A DNA stretch of 64,000 bases from NCBI GenBank assembly GCA_963576565.1, contig OY755042.1:16095272-16159271 (forward strand), given 5' to 3'. Both the position numbers and the translations under genes were made by a program. A model generated the notes under the pieces. That model was not told the origin of the DNA and made no database searches. It saw only the letters and a program-made list of their open reading frames with translations. This DNA comes from Aspidapion aeneum (Eukaryota; Arthropoda; Insecta; Coleoptera; Brentidae). Positions 35,008-45,035 of this stretch are shown piece after piece; positions within the stretch are counted from its first letter, which is position 1, and each line of letters starts with the position of its first letter.

Positions 35008-35937
35008 TAAAGCAATGCATTATTTTAAACTTTTTTGTACACAAAAGCATGTACTTTTAAAGCAAATTTTTTTTTGTACAAAAATACCTGTCTTTTTATT
35101 GTAAATATTGTAAGGCCATTACGTCACTTACGTCTCATATTTACGCCAAGAAATATTTAATCCTTATAAAGATCTTTAATATTCCTTTTCATATCAGAGG
35201 AGGATATTTCCAAATATTATGGAACATTCCACACCAATTTAAAACCAAATAAAATCATTCACATTCATAAGCTTGACATTCTTCACTGCACCTATAAAAT
35301 GTTGACTAGTGTTTGCCATCTAGTGGCGAGGGCAGCAAATATCAACTTGTCAGAATTTTGCCTCATTCGAAATGTTATTAAAACGTTTTTTTGTAAATAT
35401 TTTATTTTCACAGTAAAATATTTAATTTTTCTGTACTAAAATATAGTGCTTTAAAAGCAACTGTTTAAAAATACTTTTAAAATGTTCCTTCTCTGTTATA
35501 TTCATTTTGCGTAAAACTTTTAAACCTTTAATAATAAATTAACTGTACTTTAAGAGTTAAGAGCCTTCTTCGAAATGTTATTAAAACGTTTTATTGTGAA
35601 TATTTTATTTTCAAAGTAAAATAATTATTTTTTTATACTAAAATAGGAGTGCTTTTAATGTATCTGTTCAAATATATTTTTTTAATATTTTTTTAACAAT
35701 ACCTTAGATATACTATAAAAACATTGAATTATAGTACAGTACTTTTTTTAATGGCACAGATGATGCTACAAATGGTGTACAAAAATGTTGCTTTTCTAAC
35801 AGTCTTCAATACATATAAATGTAGGTGATACTAAATTAGTAAAAAATAAGCACTTTATTAGGGTTTGCCAGCAGTTAAAGTACAAAATTAGTACAGTTCC
35901 GTCAAGTTGATATTTGTTGTGAGTTTTTTAAACTTAC
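35008..35937. other. stan intron: AT-rich with a local direct repeat
   Basis: GTTATTAAAACGTTTT followed by ATATTTTATTTTCA and AGTAAAATA occurs at about 35372 and 35577 (spacing about 205 bp). AAAGCATGTACTTTTAAAGC also recurs. No gene seen. Confidence 0.5.
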
Positions 35938-36156
35938 CTCTATTGCAACCATGGCTTTTCTCGCCTTTAGAGCTACAAAAAAGAGTAATTCAGCCAAAAA
36001 AACGCAAAGCACCAAATTTTTTCGAATGGTGTTTGAATTAGTTTGCAATCCTCTTATTAACGCCAGAATCAGGTAGGTTCCCAGAAGCAATGGCAATGAT
36101 ATTGAAAAGCAGCTGTAGCTCGAAATATTTTCCAGCAATGATGGTTCAGGAATGTA
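35938..36156 (-). CDS. stan: flamingo/starry night exon: TM1 and TM2
   Basis: Minus strand: acceptor TTTTTTTCAG next to 36156, donor GTAAGTTT below 35938. Encodes YIPEPSLLENISSY, TM1 (CFSISLPLLLGTYLILALI), RGLQTNSNTIRKN and TM2 (LVLCVFLAELLFFVALKA), ending AMVAIE. Known: stan/CELSR has ...Y.PEPS directly after the GPS and a short LQTNSNTI.KN loop between TM1 and TM2. Exactly 73 codons, phase 0 at both ends, joining GAG of the GPS exon and TTT of the TM3 exon. Confidence 0.96.
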
Positions 36157-36287
36157 CTGAAAAAAAAAATGAATAAAATTAAAAACATTTTATATTAAAA
36201 GCAATAATTTTTCACCAACAGGTATGTATTCCCACTTAATTATGTGGAATCATTTTTAAAGATTTTGAATGGAGTTTCAACAAGTTT

Positions 36288-36542
36288 TGTTTGGGCGCCT
36301 GTTGTTTTGGTTAGGTTAAGGATACGTACCATTTAGGCGCAAACCAATTGGGCGCCAATCATTTGGACACTGAACATTTGAGCAATAGCCGTAAACAAGA
36401 AAAAATAATAATGCCTTTACACCGATCTTTTTTGGGACGACTGGTTGGACGTCTGTTGTTTTGGTGATGATTGGCCTCTAAATGGTCTGCGCCTAAACGG
36501 TAATTGTCCTCCACCAAACCAAACCGACAGGCGCCCAAACAA
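36288..36542. mobile_element. Short foldback (MITE-like) element
   Basis: GTTTGGGCGCCTGT at 36289-36302 and ACAGGCGCCCAAAC at 36528-36541 are inverted. Further inward TACCATTTAGGCGCA pairs with GCGCCTAAACGGTA, and TTGGCGCC-type words recur. No ORF; the plus frame across it is accidental. Confidence 0.65.
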
Positions 36543-36599
36543 TCTTCGCAAAAAGTGGGTGTCAAGGTATTATTATTTTTTGTTGTTTAGATTAGATTA

Positions 36600-36770
36600 T
36601 TTTAATAATACTATTCATATTAATCCCTCGCTGTCTGGGGTCCAGAAATTCGCACAACTTAATTATTTAGTTGATAGCCCCTCAGCATCTGGTGTCGATT
36701 TGTCCGTGTCTGACATAAATTATGATACAGTTTTGTTTATAACGCGCTAATAAAACGCTTTAACAATGTA
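36600..36770 (+). pseudogene. BEL/Pao retrotransposon gag fragment, left piece
   Basis: The plus frame reads PSLSGVQKFAQLNYLVDSPS and, after a shift, NALIKRFNNV right up to the TA at 36769-36770. Known: BEL/Pao Gag (DUF1759) has a LS..QKF.YL segment and AL..L..R(Y/F) soon after. The frame continues beyond the mariner insertion at 45036 (RMLSQLHWNS), so this is the left half of the split fragment. Confidence 0.7.
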
Positions 36771-37189
36771 CAGGGTTGTCCCATATATTTTTACACCATA
36801 TCTAAAATGTTTATTTGAATAGATATCTAAATATGATAAATGCAAAAGTTTCATATTTTTTTATGAAGTTTAAGAATTTTTAAGTCGGAATGTCAAAAAA
36901 AAATTCTAAATGTCAAAATTTGACAGGTTGATGGTTTTTTTATAGGGAACACCCTGTATATTATTTTAGATATTAATAGTTCTTTTATCCCTGATTTTAA
37001 AAATATATATTATTGTATTATTTTATTCATTAGTTTTGGAGATATATGCGCTTAAATGTTTAAAATACTTAAATTGATCTCCTTAAAACATCAAGGCAGT
37101 CATGAAAAAGACAATCGCATTTACACAAAAAGTGATGCTGTTGCTTTTGTAAGGTATATAATTAATTAATATTTACTATCAGGGGTGAT

Positions 37190-37615
37190 TCTGCGCAGTA
37201 ATGTGTGGCGCCGCAAGCTAGTAAAACAAAAAATTATGCAATTTATGTGAAAGAAAAAAATATTTATTACTTCATTTTTAACTTTCTACATAGCCTCCTT
37301 GATTATTAATACAATTTTGAATCATTCTTACAAATTTTCTGTGGATAGCTTGAAAGATAGAGTTCGCAAAATTTTCTGTTGTAAAATTTGAAGTGTTTGC
37401 GACGTGTTATAATACATCTTATTTTTTAGGGAGCCCCACAAAAAAAACAAGGGGAGACAAATCCGGGCTATTTGCTGGCCATAATAATGTGCCGTATCTT
37501 CCTATCCAATACATATATCTATTATTTAAAAAATTCGTTACTGGCTGGATGTTATGTGGGGGGTTCTGTCCTGTTGCCATATTAAATTTCTATAGTTATT
37601 AACAGCTTCTAAAAG
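37190..37615 (-). pseudogene. mariner-like transposase, C-terminal part
   Basis: The minus strand continues the transposase frame after the Penelope insertion: LLEAVNNYRNLIWQQD (second catalytic Asp region, near 37560-37615), then in shifted frame IGRYGTLLWPANSPDLSP (third-Asp region NSPDLSP, near 37450-37505), ending near a GGYVES stop at about 37275. One or more frameshifts; PHI replaces the usual PHY. Dead. Confidence 0.8.
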
Positions 37616-37627
37616 CTCTTCTATTTC
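37616..37627. repeat. 12-bp target-site duplication of the Penelope insertion, left copy
   Basis: CTCTTCTATTTC here and again at 43784-43795, directly flanking the Penelope composite. Both lie in the transposase codons, reading EIEE on the minus strand. Confidence 0.85.
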
Positions 37628-37700
37628 TCTTTGTTTGAAACTCGTAGACAATGATTGTGTAGAAATAAAATTTCGGACTTCCATTGTCTTTATTTATTTT

Positions 37701-37748
37701 AAAACACGACGTTTCGGTTAGTAAGTATCTCTAACCGTTATCAAGTGT
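37701..37748 (-). ncRNA. Degenerate hammerhead-like stem-loop in Penelope pLTR (copy A end)
   Basis: Minus strand: ACAC, TTGATAA, stem GGTTAG/CTAACC, then GAAACGTC and GTGT. This matches a hammerhead layout (core, stem II, GAAAC, GUC site, stem I ACAC/GUGU), but the CUGAUGA core is mutated to UUGAUAA. It is repeated in all four Penelope units (40259-40306, 41171-41218, 43693-43740). Known: Penelope-like elements often carry hammerheads in this place. Activity unlikely as written. Confidence 0.5.
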
Positions 37749-37794
37749 AAACTAAACAATCTGGTCTCTAGGCTACTACTTATACTACTTGGTG

Positions 37795-40240
37795 TGCAGT
37801 CAGGTGTGACGGCCCGCCCCCTTTTTTAATCCTAAGACGCCTGTTTTCCTTAAGGAGTGGTTTCCATATGTTTGGTATGTCCGTGCTTGGTTGACTGAAA
37901 ACTTCTTTATTCTACATTATATACGCAGCTTCAATAAACTTTCGTTTTCGCCAATGCGACTCCTTAGGTAAAACTTTAGCTTCTGACCACTGAATCCTGT
38001 GATCATTTGACCATGCATGATCTGCTAAACCGGATTTTTCAATATCCCCTAATTGGGTACTTTTTAGATGTTCATTTACTCTAACCTGAAGAGGGCATTT
38101 CGTTTCACCTACATATGATTTACCACACTCACACGGGATTTGGTAAATACATTCCTTATTATTTGAGGGATTGTCTGGTTTTGTTTTAGTTACAAAACTT
38201 CTTATCGTATTTCCCGAAGAAAATACTGTTTTTATATTATAGTGTTTAGCTATTCGTCTTATGTTTTCTGAAATCCCTTGAATATATGGAATGTTAATAA
38301 CACCTAACGGATTATTATTTTGAGAATTTGGTACATTTAGTTTGTTTTTAATTTTAAATATCGTTGAGTTTATTAATTTCTCGGAATAACCATTCTGTTG
38401 TAAGTCCTTTTTAATGTTGTTAATGTCTGTGGTTAATTCTTCATTATTACTACAAATATTTACGGCTCTTAAATACAAACTTCTTATAACTCCTTGTTTT
38501 GATGCAACAGAATGATTAGACTTAAAATTTAGGTACTGTCCCGTGTGTGTAGGTTTCCTATATACAGTGGTTTGAATGTTTCTGTCTAATCGTTTGACAA
38601 GAACATCCAAAAAAGGTAAGGCCGAATCTGTTTCAATTTCCATGGTGCACTTGATTGTTGGTCGAATACCGTTTAAATGGTGTAGAAAATTTTGTAGTTC
38701 GTCATCATTTTCCGGCCATATAATAAATGTGTCATCCATGTATCGCAGCCATAGTTTTGGTTTGACTCTTGCTGTGTTGATCGCATGGTCCTCGAACCAC
38801 TCCATGTAGATGTTTGCTACCACTGGCGAAAGAGATGAACCCATTGGGAGTCCATCATTTTGCGCGTAAAACTTATCTTTCACTTGAAAGTAAGAGTTAC
38901 GGAGACATAGCTCCAAAAGATCCATCACCCCCTCCACCGATAGCGTTGTTCTCTCGTGAAGTGTATCATCAGTTTGTAATTTGTTTTTAATGATACTGAG
39001 TGACTCATTTATTGGCACGTTGGTGTAGAGACTTTCTACATCAAAACTTACAAATCTATCGCCGGGATCTAATTCGATACCTTTTTAAAACCTCCACAAA
39101 ATGTTCCGAGTTTTTGACAAAAGATTCGGACTTACCCTGTAGTGGTTGAATTATGTCCAACAAAAACCTCGACAAAGTGCTGGTCGGTGAGTCCCTGGAG
39201 CTAGTAATTGGTCGCATTGGTATATCCTTCTTATGGATCTTTGGTAATCCATAAAAATTTGGTGCCTTACTGTGGTGTGGAGTCAGGCGGGATCTAGCAG
39301 CGTCCGGGATATTTTCAGCATACTTCTTCAAAGTCCTGTAGATGCGTCCTTCTATGGTGGTGGTTGGGTCTTTGGGTAGTTGCTTGTAGTCTCCTTTCTC
39401 CAGAACTTCTTGGATCTTTTTGTCGTAAGTCTCGACATCCATGATCACCGTTGCGTTTCCTTTGTCGGCCGGTAGAATCTTGATTGATTTGTCAGCCTGC
39501 AGGTTCTTGATTGCCCGTTGTTCTTGACTGGTGATGTTTGTCTTTTGTTGCTTCTTTCTGTCCAACGTTGTTCTTACTTTATGGCGAAACTCATCAGCTT
39601 CGGGTTGAGGTAGACTAACGGTCTCTATTGCCGCAATAATTTCCAGTGTCGGTGTCTGTGCCGGTGCAATGGCGAACTTAAGTCCCTTACTGAGTACCAA
39701 TTCTTCGTTGGTGCTCAGAGTCCTTTTGGAGATGTTCACTATAGTGCTTGGTGTTGTTAAGTCTGTTCTATCTTGAGTACGTGTCTGTAGTTTCTTAAGT
39801 TTTTCTCGGTGAGTTGATCGTATCTTCTGTCGTTCTCTGTTGCACGTACTGTCAATTTTGCTCAGTATCGGTTCGTAGTCTTCCTCCCATGTGTGTCGTC
39901 TAATTTCCTCAAATCGCTCCTCCATGTCGGCGTTGAAGTTGGCTTTTCTCCATCGATGGTAACTGATTTGGGATCGGATTAGTGCTTGGCTGGTCCTCTC
40001 TAAGATCTTCTTCGTTCTTACACCCGGAAAGTTGGCTTTTATGCGGAAACCAACCGGAATGACACCACTGTCGCGCGCCTCGCACAAGAATGAAATGTGT
40101 TCTTCTTCCTTTATCACTTTAAGTTTGGTCTTCTCGTAGCCTCTGAATAGATTGTTGATTCCGGGTCCGTACCGTTCTTCAACTCTTTGTTTGAAACTCG
40201 TAGACAATGATTGTGTAGAAATAAAATTTCGGACTTCCAT
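37795..40240 (-). pseudogene. Penelope RT/GIY-YIG polyprotein, copy A (one frameshift, one nonsense)
   Basis: Nearly identical to copy B. Two lesions are seen. An A4 run became A5 after FVEVLK (about 39083-39087), shifting the frame (RYRIRSRR, then a stop). A CAG Gln codon became TAG after EAAYIM (37912). Catalytic parts upstream and downstream are otherwise intact: YMDDTF and CGKSYVGETK. Amino-acid changes relative to B include LRPITSY to MRPITSS. The reading continues to HQVV and a stop near 37797. Confidence 0.92.
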
Positions 40241-40244
40241 TGTC

Positions 40245-40884
40245 TTTATTTATTTTAAAACACGACGTTTCGGTTAATAAGTATCTCTAACCGTTATCAA
40301 GTGTAAACTAAACAATCTGGTCTCTAGGCTACTACTTATACTACTTGGTGTGCAGTCAGGTGTGACGGCCCGCCCCCTTTTTTAATCCTAAGACGCCTGT
40401 TTTCCTTAAGGAGTGGTTTCCATATGTTTGGTATGTCCGTGCTTGATTGACTGAAAACTTCTTTATTCTGCATTATATACGCAGCTTCAATAAACTTTCG
40501 TTTTCGCCAATGCGACTCCTTATGTAAAACTTTAGCTTCTGACCACTGAATCCTTTGATCATTTGACCATGCATGATCTGTTAAACCGGATTTTTCAATA
40601 TCCCCTAATTGGGTACTTTTTAGATGTTCATTTACTCTAACCTGAAGAGGGCGTTTCGTTTCACCTACATATGATTTACCACACTCACACGGGATTTGGT
40701 AAATACATTCCTTATTATTTGAGGGATTGTCTGGTTTTGTTTTAGTTACAAAACTTCTTATCGTATTTCCCGAAGAAAATACTGTTTTTATATTATAGTG
40801 TTTAGCTATTCGTCTTATGTTTTCTGAAATCCCTTGAATATATGGAATGTTAATAACACCTAACGGATTATTATTATTTTTTTT
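40245..40884 (-). pseudogene. Penelope 3' segment (endonuclease region and pLTR) upstream of copy A
   Basis: The minus strand runs from about VINIPYIQGISENIR through CIYQIPCECGKSYVGETK to GGGPSHLTAHQVV and the stem-loop, then directly into the start codon of copy A at 40240. It represents the tail of a tandem unit and may act as promoter-bearing pLTR. Confidence 0.85.
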
Positions 40885-41234
40885 TCCGGTTTAGCAGATC
40901 ATGCATGATCAAATGATCACAGGATTCAGTGGTCAGAAGCTAAAGTTTTACATAAGGAGTCGCATTGGCGAAAACGAAAGCTTATTGAAGCTGCGTATAT
41001 AATGCAGAATAAAGAAGTTTTCAGTCAACCAAGCACGGACATACCAAACATATGGAAACCACTCCTTAAGGAAAACAGGCGTCTTAGGATTAAAAAAGGG
41101 GGCGGGTCGTCCCACCTGACTGCACACCAAGTAGTATAAGTAGTAGCCTAGAGACCAGATTGTTTAGTTTACACTTGATAACGGTTAGAGATACTTACTA
41201 ACCGAAACGTCGTGTTTTAAAATAAATAAAGACA
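40885..41234 (+). pseudogene. Penelope 3' segment and pLTR upstream of copy B
   Basis: Plus strand: SGLADHA then TGA in place of TGG (W), SNDHRIQWSEAKVL, SHWRKRKLIEAAYIMQNK, ending at HLTAHQVV, the stem-loop (41171-41218) and TAAATAAAGACA immediately before the ATG of copy B. Shorter than the matching segment of copy A. Confidence 0.85.
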
Positions 41235-43712
41235 ATGGAAGTCCGAAATTTTATTTCTACACAATCATTGTCTACGAGTTTCAAACAAAGAGTTGAAGAA
41301 CGGTACGGACCCGGAATCAACAATCTATTCAGAGGCTACGAGAAGACCAAACTTAAAGTGATAAAGGAAGAAGAACACATTTCATTCTTGTGCGAGGCGC
41401 GCGACAGTGGTGTCATTCCGGTTGGTTTCCGCATAAAAGCCAACTTTCCGGGTGTAAGAACGAAGAAGATCTTAGAGAGGACCAGCCAAGCACTAATCCG
41501 ATCCCAAATCAGTTACCATCGATGGAGAAAAGCCAACTTCAACGCCGACATGGAGGAGCGATTTGAGGAAATTAGACGACACACATGGGAGGAAGACTAC
41601 GAACCGATACTGAGCAAAATTGACAGTACGTGCAACAGAGAACGACAGAAGATACGATCAACTCACCGAGAAAAACTTAAGAAACTACAGACACGTACTC
41701 AAGATAGAACAGACTTAACAACACCAAGCACTATAGTGAACATCTCCAAAAGGACTCTGAGCACCAACGAAGAATTGGTACTCAGTAAGGGACTTAAGTT
41801 CGCCATTGCACCGGCACAGACACCGACACTGGAAATTATTGCGGCAATAGAGACCGTTAGTCTACCTCAACCCGAAGCTGATGAGTTTCGCCATAAAGTA
41901 AGAACAACGTTGGACAGAAAGAAGCAACAAAAGACAAACATCACCAGTCAAGAACAACGGGCAATCAAGAACCTGCAGGCTGACAAATCAATCAAGATTC
42001 TACCGGCCGACAAAGGAAACGCAACGGTGATCATGGATGTCGAGACTTACAACAAAAAGATCCAAGAAGTTCTAGAAAAAGGAGACTACAAGCAACTACC
42101 CAAAGACCCAACCACCACCATAGAAGGACGCATCTACAGGACTTTGAAGAAGTATGCTGAAAATATCCCGGACGCTGCTAGATCCCGCCTGACTCCACAC
42201 CACAGTAAGGCACCACATTTTTATGGATTACCAAAGATCCATAAGAAGGATATACCACTGCGACCAATTACTAGCTACAGGGACTCACCGACCAGCACTT
42301 TGTCGAGGTTTTTGTTGGACATAATTCAACCACTACAGGGTAAGTCCGAATCTTTTGTCAAAAACTCGGAACATTTTGTGGAGGTTTTAAAAGGTATCGA
42401 ATTAGATCCCGGCGATAGATTTGTAAGTTTTGATGTAGAAAGTCTCTACACCAACGTGCCAATAAATGAGTCACTCAGTATCATTAAAAACAAATTACAA
42501 ACTGATGATACACTTCACGAGAGAACAACGCTATCGGTGGAGGGGATGATGGATCTTTTGGAGCTCTGTCTCCGTAACTCTTACTTTCAAGTGAAAGATA
42601 AGTTTTACGCGCAAAATGATGGACTCCCAATGGGTTCATCTCTTTCGCCAGTGGTAGCAAACATCTACATGGAGTGGTTCGAGGGCCATGCGATCAACAC
42701 AGCAAGAGTCAAACCAAAACTATGGCTGCGATACATGGATGACACATTTATTATATGGCCGGAAAATGATGACGAACTACAAAATTTTCTACACCATTTA
42801 AACGGTATTCGACCAACAATCAAGTGCACCATGGAAATTGAAACAGATTCGGCCTTACCCTTTTTGGATGTTCTTGTCAAACGATTAGACAGAAACATTC
42901 AAACCACTGTATATAGGAAACCTACACACACGGGACAGTACCTAAATTTTAAGTCTAATCATTCTGTTGCAACAAAACAAGGAGTTATAAGAAGTTTGTA
43001 TTTAAGAGCCGTAAATATTTGTAGTAATAATGAAGAATTAACCACAGAAATTAACAACATTAAAAAGGACTTACAACAGAATGGTTATTCCGAGAAAGTA
43101 ATAAACTCAACGATATTTAAAATTAAAAACAAACTAAATGTACCAAATTCTCAAAATAATAATCCGTTAGGTGTTATTAACATTCCATATATTCAAGGGA
43201 TTTCAGAAAACATAAGACGAATAGCTAAACACTATAATATAAAAACAGTATTTTTTTCGGGAAATACGATAAGAAGTTTTGTAACTAAAACAAAACCAGA
43301 CAATCCCTCAAATAATAAGGAATGTATTTACCAAATCCCGTGTGAGTGTGGTAAATCATATGTAGGTGAAACGAAACGCCCTCTTCAGGTTAGAGTAAAT
43401 GAACATCTAAAAAGTACCCAATTAGGGGATATTGAAAAATCCGGTTTAGCAGATCATGCATGGTCAAATGATCACAGGATTCAGTGGTCAGAAGCTAAAG
43501 TTTTACATAAGGAGTCGCATTGGCGAAAACGAAAGTTTATTGAAGCTGCGTATATAATGCAGAATAAAGAAGTTTTCAGTGAACCAAGCACGGACATACC
43601 AAACATATGGAAACCACTCCTTAAGGAAAACAGGCGTCTTAGGATTAAAAAAGGGGGCGGGCCGTCACACCTGACTGCACACCAAGTAGTAGTTACACTT
43701 GATAACGGTTAG
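41235..43712 (+). CDS. Penelope-like element RT plus GIY-YIG endonuclease, copy B, intact frame
   Basis: A single 825-codon frame with no lesion. Domains: N-terminal basic/coiled region (1-250); a pre-RT segment with IKILPADKGNATVIMD (near 253-268) and FYGLPKIHKKDIPLRPI (near 334-350); RT motif A FVSFDVESLYTNVP (near 395-408); motif B GLPMGSSLSPVVANIY (near 463-478); catalytic YMDD (499-502); LPFLDVLVKR (near 540); C-terminal GIY-YIG nuclease with CIYQIPCECGKSYVGETKR (near 695-713). It copies and inserts the element by target-primed reverse transcription. Compared with the other units a roughly 36-bp deletion after HQVV removes the usual stop, so the last residues VTLDNG are read from the hammerhead-like stem-loop. 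Inserted in a mariner transposase gene within a stan intron. Confidence 0.97.
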   Translation: MEVRNFISTQSLSTSFKQRVEERYGPGINNLFRGYEKTKLKVIKEEEHISFLCEARDSGVIPVGFRIKANFPGVRTKKILERTSQALIRSQISYHRWRKANFNADMEERFEEIRRHTWEEDYEPILSKIDSTCNRERQKIRSTHREKLKKLQTRTQDRTDLTTPSTIVNISKRTLSTNEELVLSKGLKFAIAPAQTPTLEIIAAIETVSLPQPEADEFRHKVRTTLDRKKQQKTNITSQEQRAIKNLQADKSIKILPADKGNATVIMDVETYNKKIQEVLEKGDYKQLPKDPTTTIEGRIYRTLKKYAENIPDAARSRLTPHHSKAPHFYGLPKIHKKDIPLRPITSYRDSPTSTLSRFLLDIIQPLQGKSESFVKNSEHFVEVLKGIELDPGDRFVSFDVESLYTNVPINESLSIIKNKLQTDDTLHERTTLSVEGMMDLLELCLRNSYFQVKDKFYAQNDGLPMGSSLSPVVANIYMEWFEGHAINTARVKPKLWLRYMDDTFIIWPENDDELQNFLHHLNGIRPTIKCTMEIETDSALPFLDVLVKRLDRNIQTTVYRKPTHTGQYLNFKSNHSVATKQGVIRSLYLRAVNICSNNEELTTEINNIKKDLQQNGYSEKVINSTIFKIKNKLNVPNSQNNNPLGVINIPYIQGISENIRRIAKHYNIKTVFFSGNTIRSFVTKTKPDNPSNNKECIYQIPCECGKSYVGETKRPLQVRVNEHLKSTQLGDIEKSGLADHAWSNDHRIQWSEAKVLHKESHWRKRKFIEAAYIMQNKEVFSEPSTDIPNIWKPLLKENRRLRIKKGGGPSHLTAHQVVVTLDNG

Positions 43713-43740
43713 AGATACTTACTAACCGAAACGTCGCGTT
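43693..43740 (+). ncRNA. Degenerate hammerhead-like stem-loop, Penelope copy B end
   Basis: Same motif as 37701-37748, with GTCGCG in place of GTCGTG after GAAAC. It overlaps the last codons of the extended copy B frame. Confidence 0.45.
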
Positions 43741-43783
43741 TTAAAATAAATAAAGACAATGGAAGTCCGAAATTTTATTTCTA

Positions 43784-43795
43784 CTCTTCTATTTC
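43784..43795. repeat. 12-bp target-site duplication of the Penelope insertion, right copy
   Basis: CTCTTCTATTTC, identical to 37616-37627. Confidence 0.85.
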
Positions 43796-44560
43796 ATTTC
43801 GCAACAAATCATGATATTTTTCTCCGGTTAAGTTACCATTTAAAAATATAGGCCCAATAACTCTGTTATTCAGGAGACCGCACCAAACATGTAGGGATCT
43901 GCGTCCTTGAATTTTGACAGCTTGTAAAGTATGCGGGTTTTCTCTTGACCAAATATGCTTATTTTTTCTATTGAACATTCCCGCCGTGGTGAATGCTGCC
44001 TTATCAGTAAAAATTATATTTGACAAATTTATTTGATTTGCCGCTATTCCTCGTCGTATTTCCTGACAAAAATGTAATCTGTTTATTTTATTTTCGTTGC
44101 TTAAATTTTGCACGGGTAAAAATTTATTAGCCTTGTATTTGTGATATTTTAAAACAGAGTGAATTTTATGCCATGATTTGTTAAAAAAAAAGTTGCTGCA
44201 TCCGGAATAGACTGTTCAGGATTCTCTAAAATAACAAGGGAGAACATTTTTTAAATATGATAAACTAACTTATAAAGAAAAACTAACCTTGAAAATATAA
44301 CAAAATATTTAAGTCCTCTTCAGCGTTTCTTTCGACTGTTCTAGTTTTTCTTTTAAGTGTTTTTCTTTGATTAAATGAGTTTACTATATTTACTATGGTT
44401 TGGCGGGTTGGTTGTCTTCTGTCGGGAAACTCAATATAATACTGGTTGCGAGCTACAGATGCATTTTCATTATTTGAGTAAAATAATTTAATAATATCCA
44501 GTTTTTCTTCCTCCTAACCGCTCTTAAAACTGAATTTCACAACACTTTTGTGTCAATGCG
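43796..44560 (-). pseudogene. mariner-like transposase, N-terminal part (DUF4817-type HTH, first Asp)
   Basis: Minus strand from about 44515: EEEKLDIIKLFYSNN, ASVARNQYYIEFPDRRQPTR (helix-turn-helix of the DUF4817 kind seen in insect mariner-like transposases), then after shifts LSNENKINRLHFCQE, NIIFTDKAAFTTAG (first catalytic Asp), HIWSRENPHTLQ, VWCGLLNNRVIGP and HDLLRNEIEE at the Penelope junction. Frameshifts are present between 44115 and 44330. Joins logically to the C-terminal part at 37615. Confidence 0.85.
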
Positions 44561-45035
44561 ATTATTTTTTTCCTGGCTTCCTTGATGTTTTAAAAAGTAC
44601 CAATTTATGTTTTTTATACTTACTAAATACTAAATATTAATTAATTATATACCTTACAAAAGCAACAGCATCACTTTTTGTGTAAATGCGATTGTCTTTT
44701 TCATGGCTGCCTTGATGTTTTAAGGACATCAATTTAAGTATTTTAAACATTTAAGCGTATATATCTCCAAAACTAATGAATAAAATAATACAATGATATA
44801 TATTTTTAAAATCAGGGATAAAAGAACTTTAAATATCTAAAATAATATACAGGGTGTTCCCTTTAAAAAAACCATCGACATGTCAAATTTTAACATTTAG
44901 AATTTTTTTTAACATTCCGACTTAAAAATTCTTAAAATTTGTAAAAAATTATGAAACTTTTGTATTTATCATATTTTGATATCTATTCAATAAACGTTTT
45001 AGATATGGTGTAAAAATATACGGGAAAACTCTGTA

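Larger units (their letters stand above)
37628..43783. mobile_element. Penelope-like retroelement composite: two copies head to head
   Basis: Order from left: start of a further unit (truncated at FKQR), copy A reading left, a 3' part (endonuclease region to pLTR-like end, 40245-40878) reading left, then a 3' part reading right (40885-41234), copy B reading right, and the start of another unit truncated at NFIST. So each copy is preceded by the tail of another unit, the pseudo-LTR arrangement known for Penelope elements, and the two half-composites are inverted. The centre of symmetry is near 40880, marked by a T-run. A and B are nearly identical, so insertion is recent. Confidence 0.92.
36771..45033 (-). 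mobile_element. mariner/Tc1-like transposon with 410-bp inverted repeats, split by Penelope
   Basis: Ends CAGGGTTGTCCC (36771) and inverted GGGAAAACTCTG (45033), each next to TA (36769-36770; 45034-45035), the TA duplication of the superfamily. The inverted repeats run to about 37180 and from about 44615 and stay highly similar. The outer 190 bp of each arm ends in another GGGAACACCCTG word, so each arm itself looks like a small MITE. Without the 6.2-kb Penelope insert the element is about 2.1 kb. Inserted into BEL/Pao Gag sequence. Confidence 0.85.

Noticed and set aside
38576..38809. 77-codon plus frame, repeated at 42665-42898 on the minus strand
   Set aside because: Antisense shadow of the Penelope RT domain, present in both copies for that reason.
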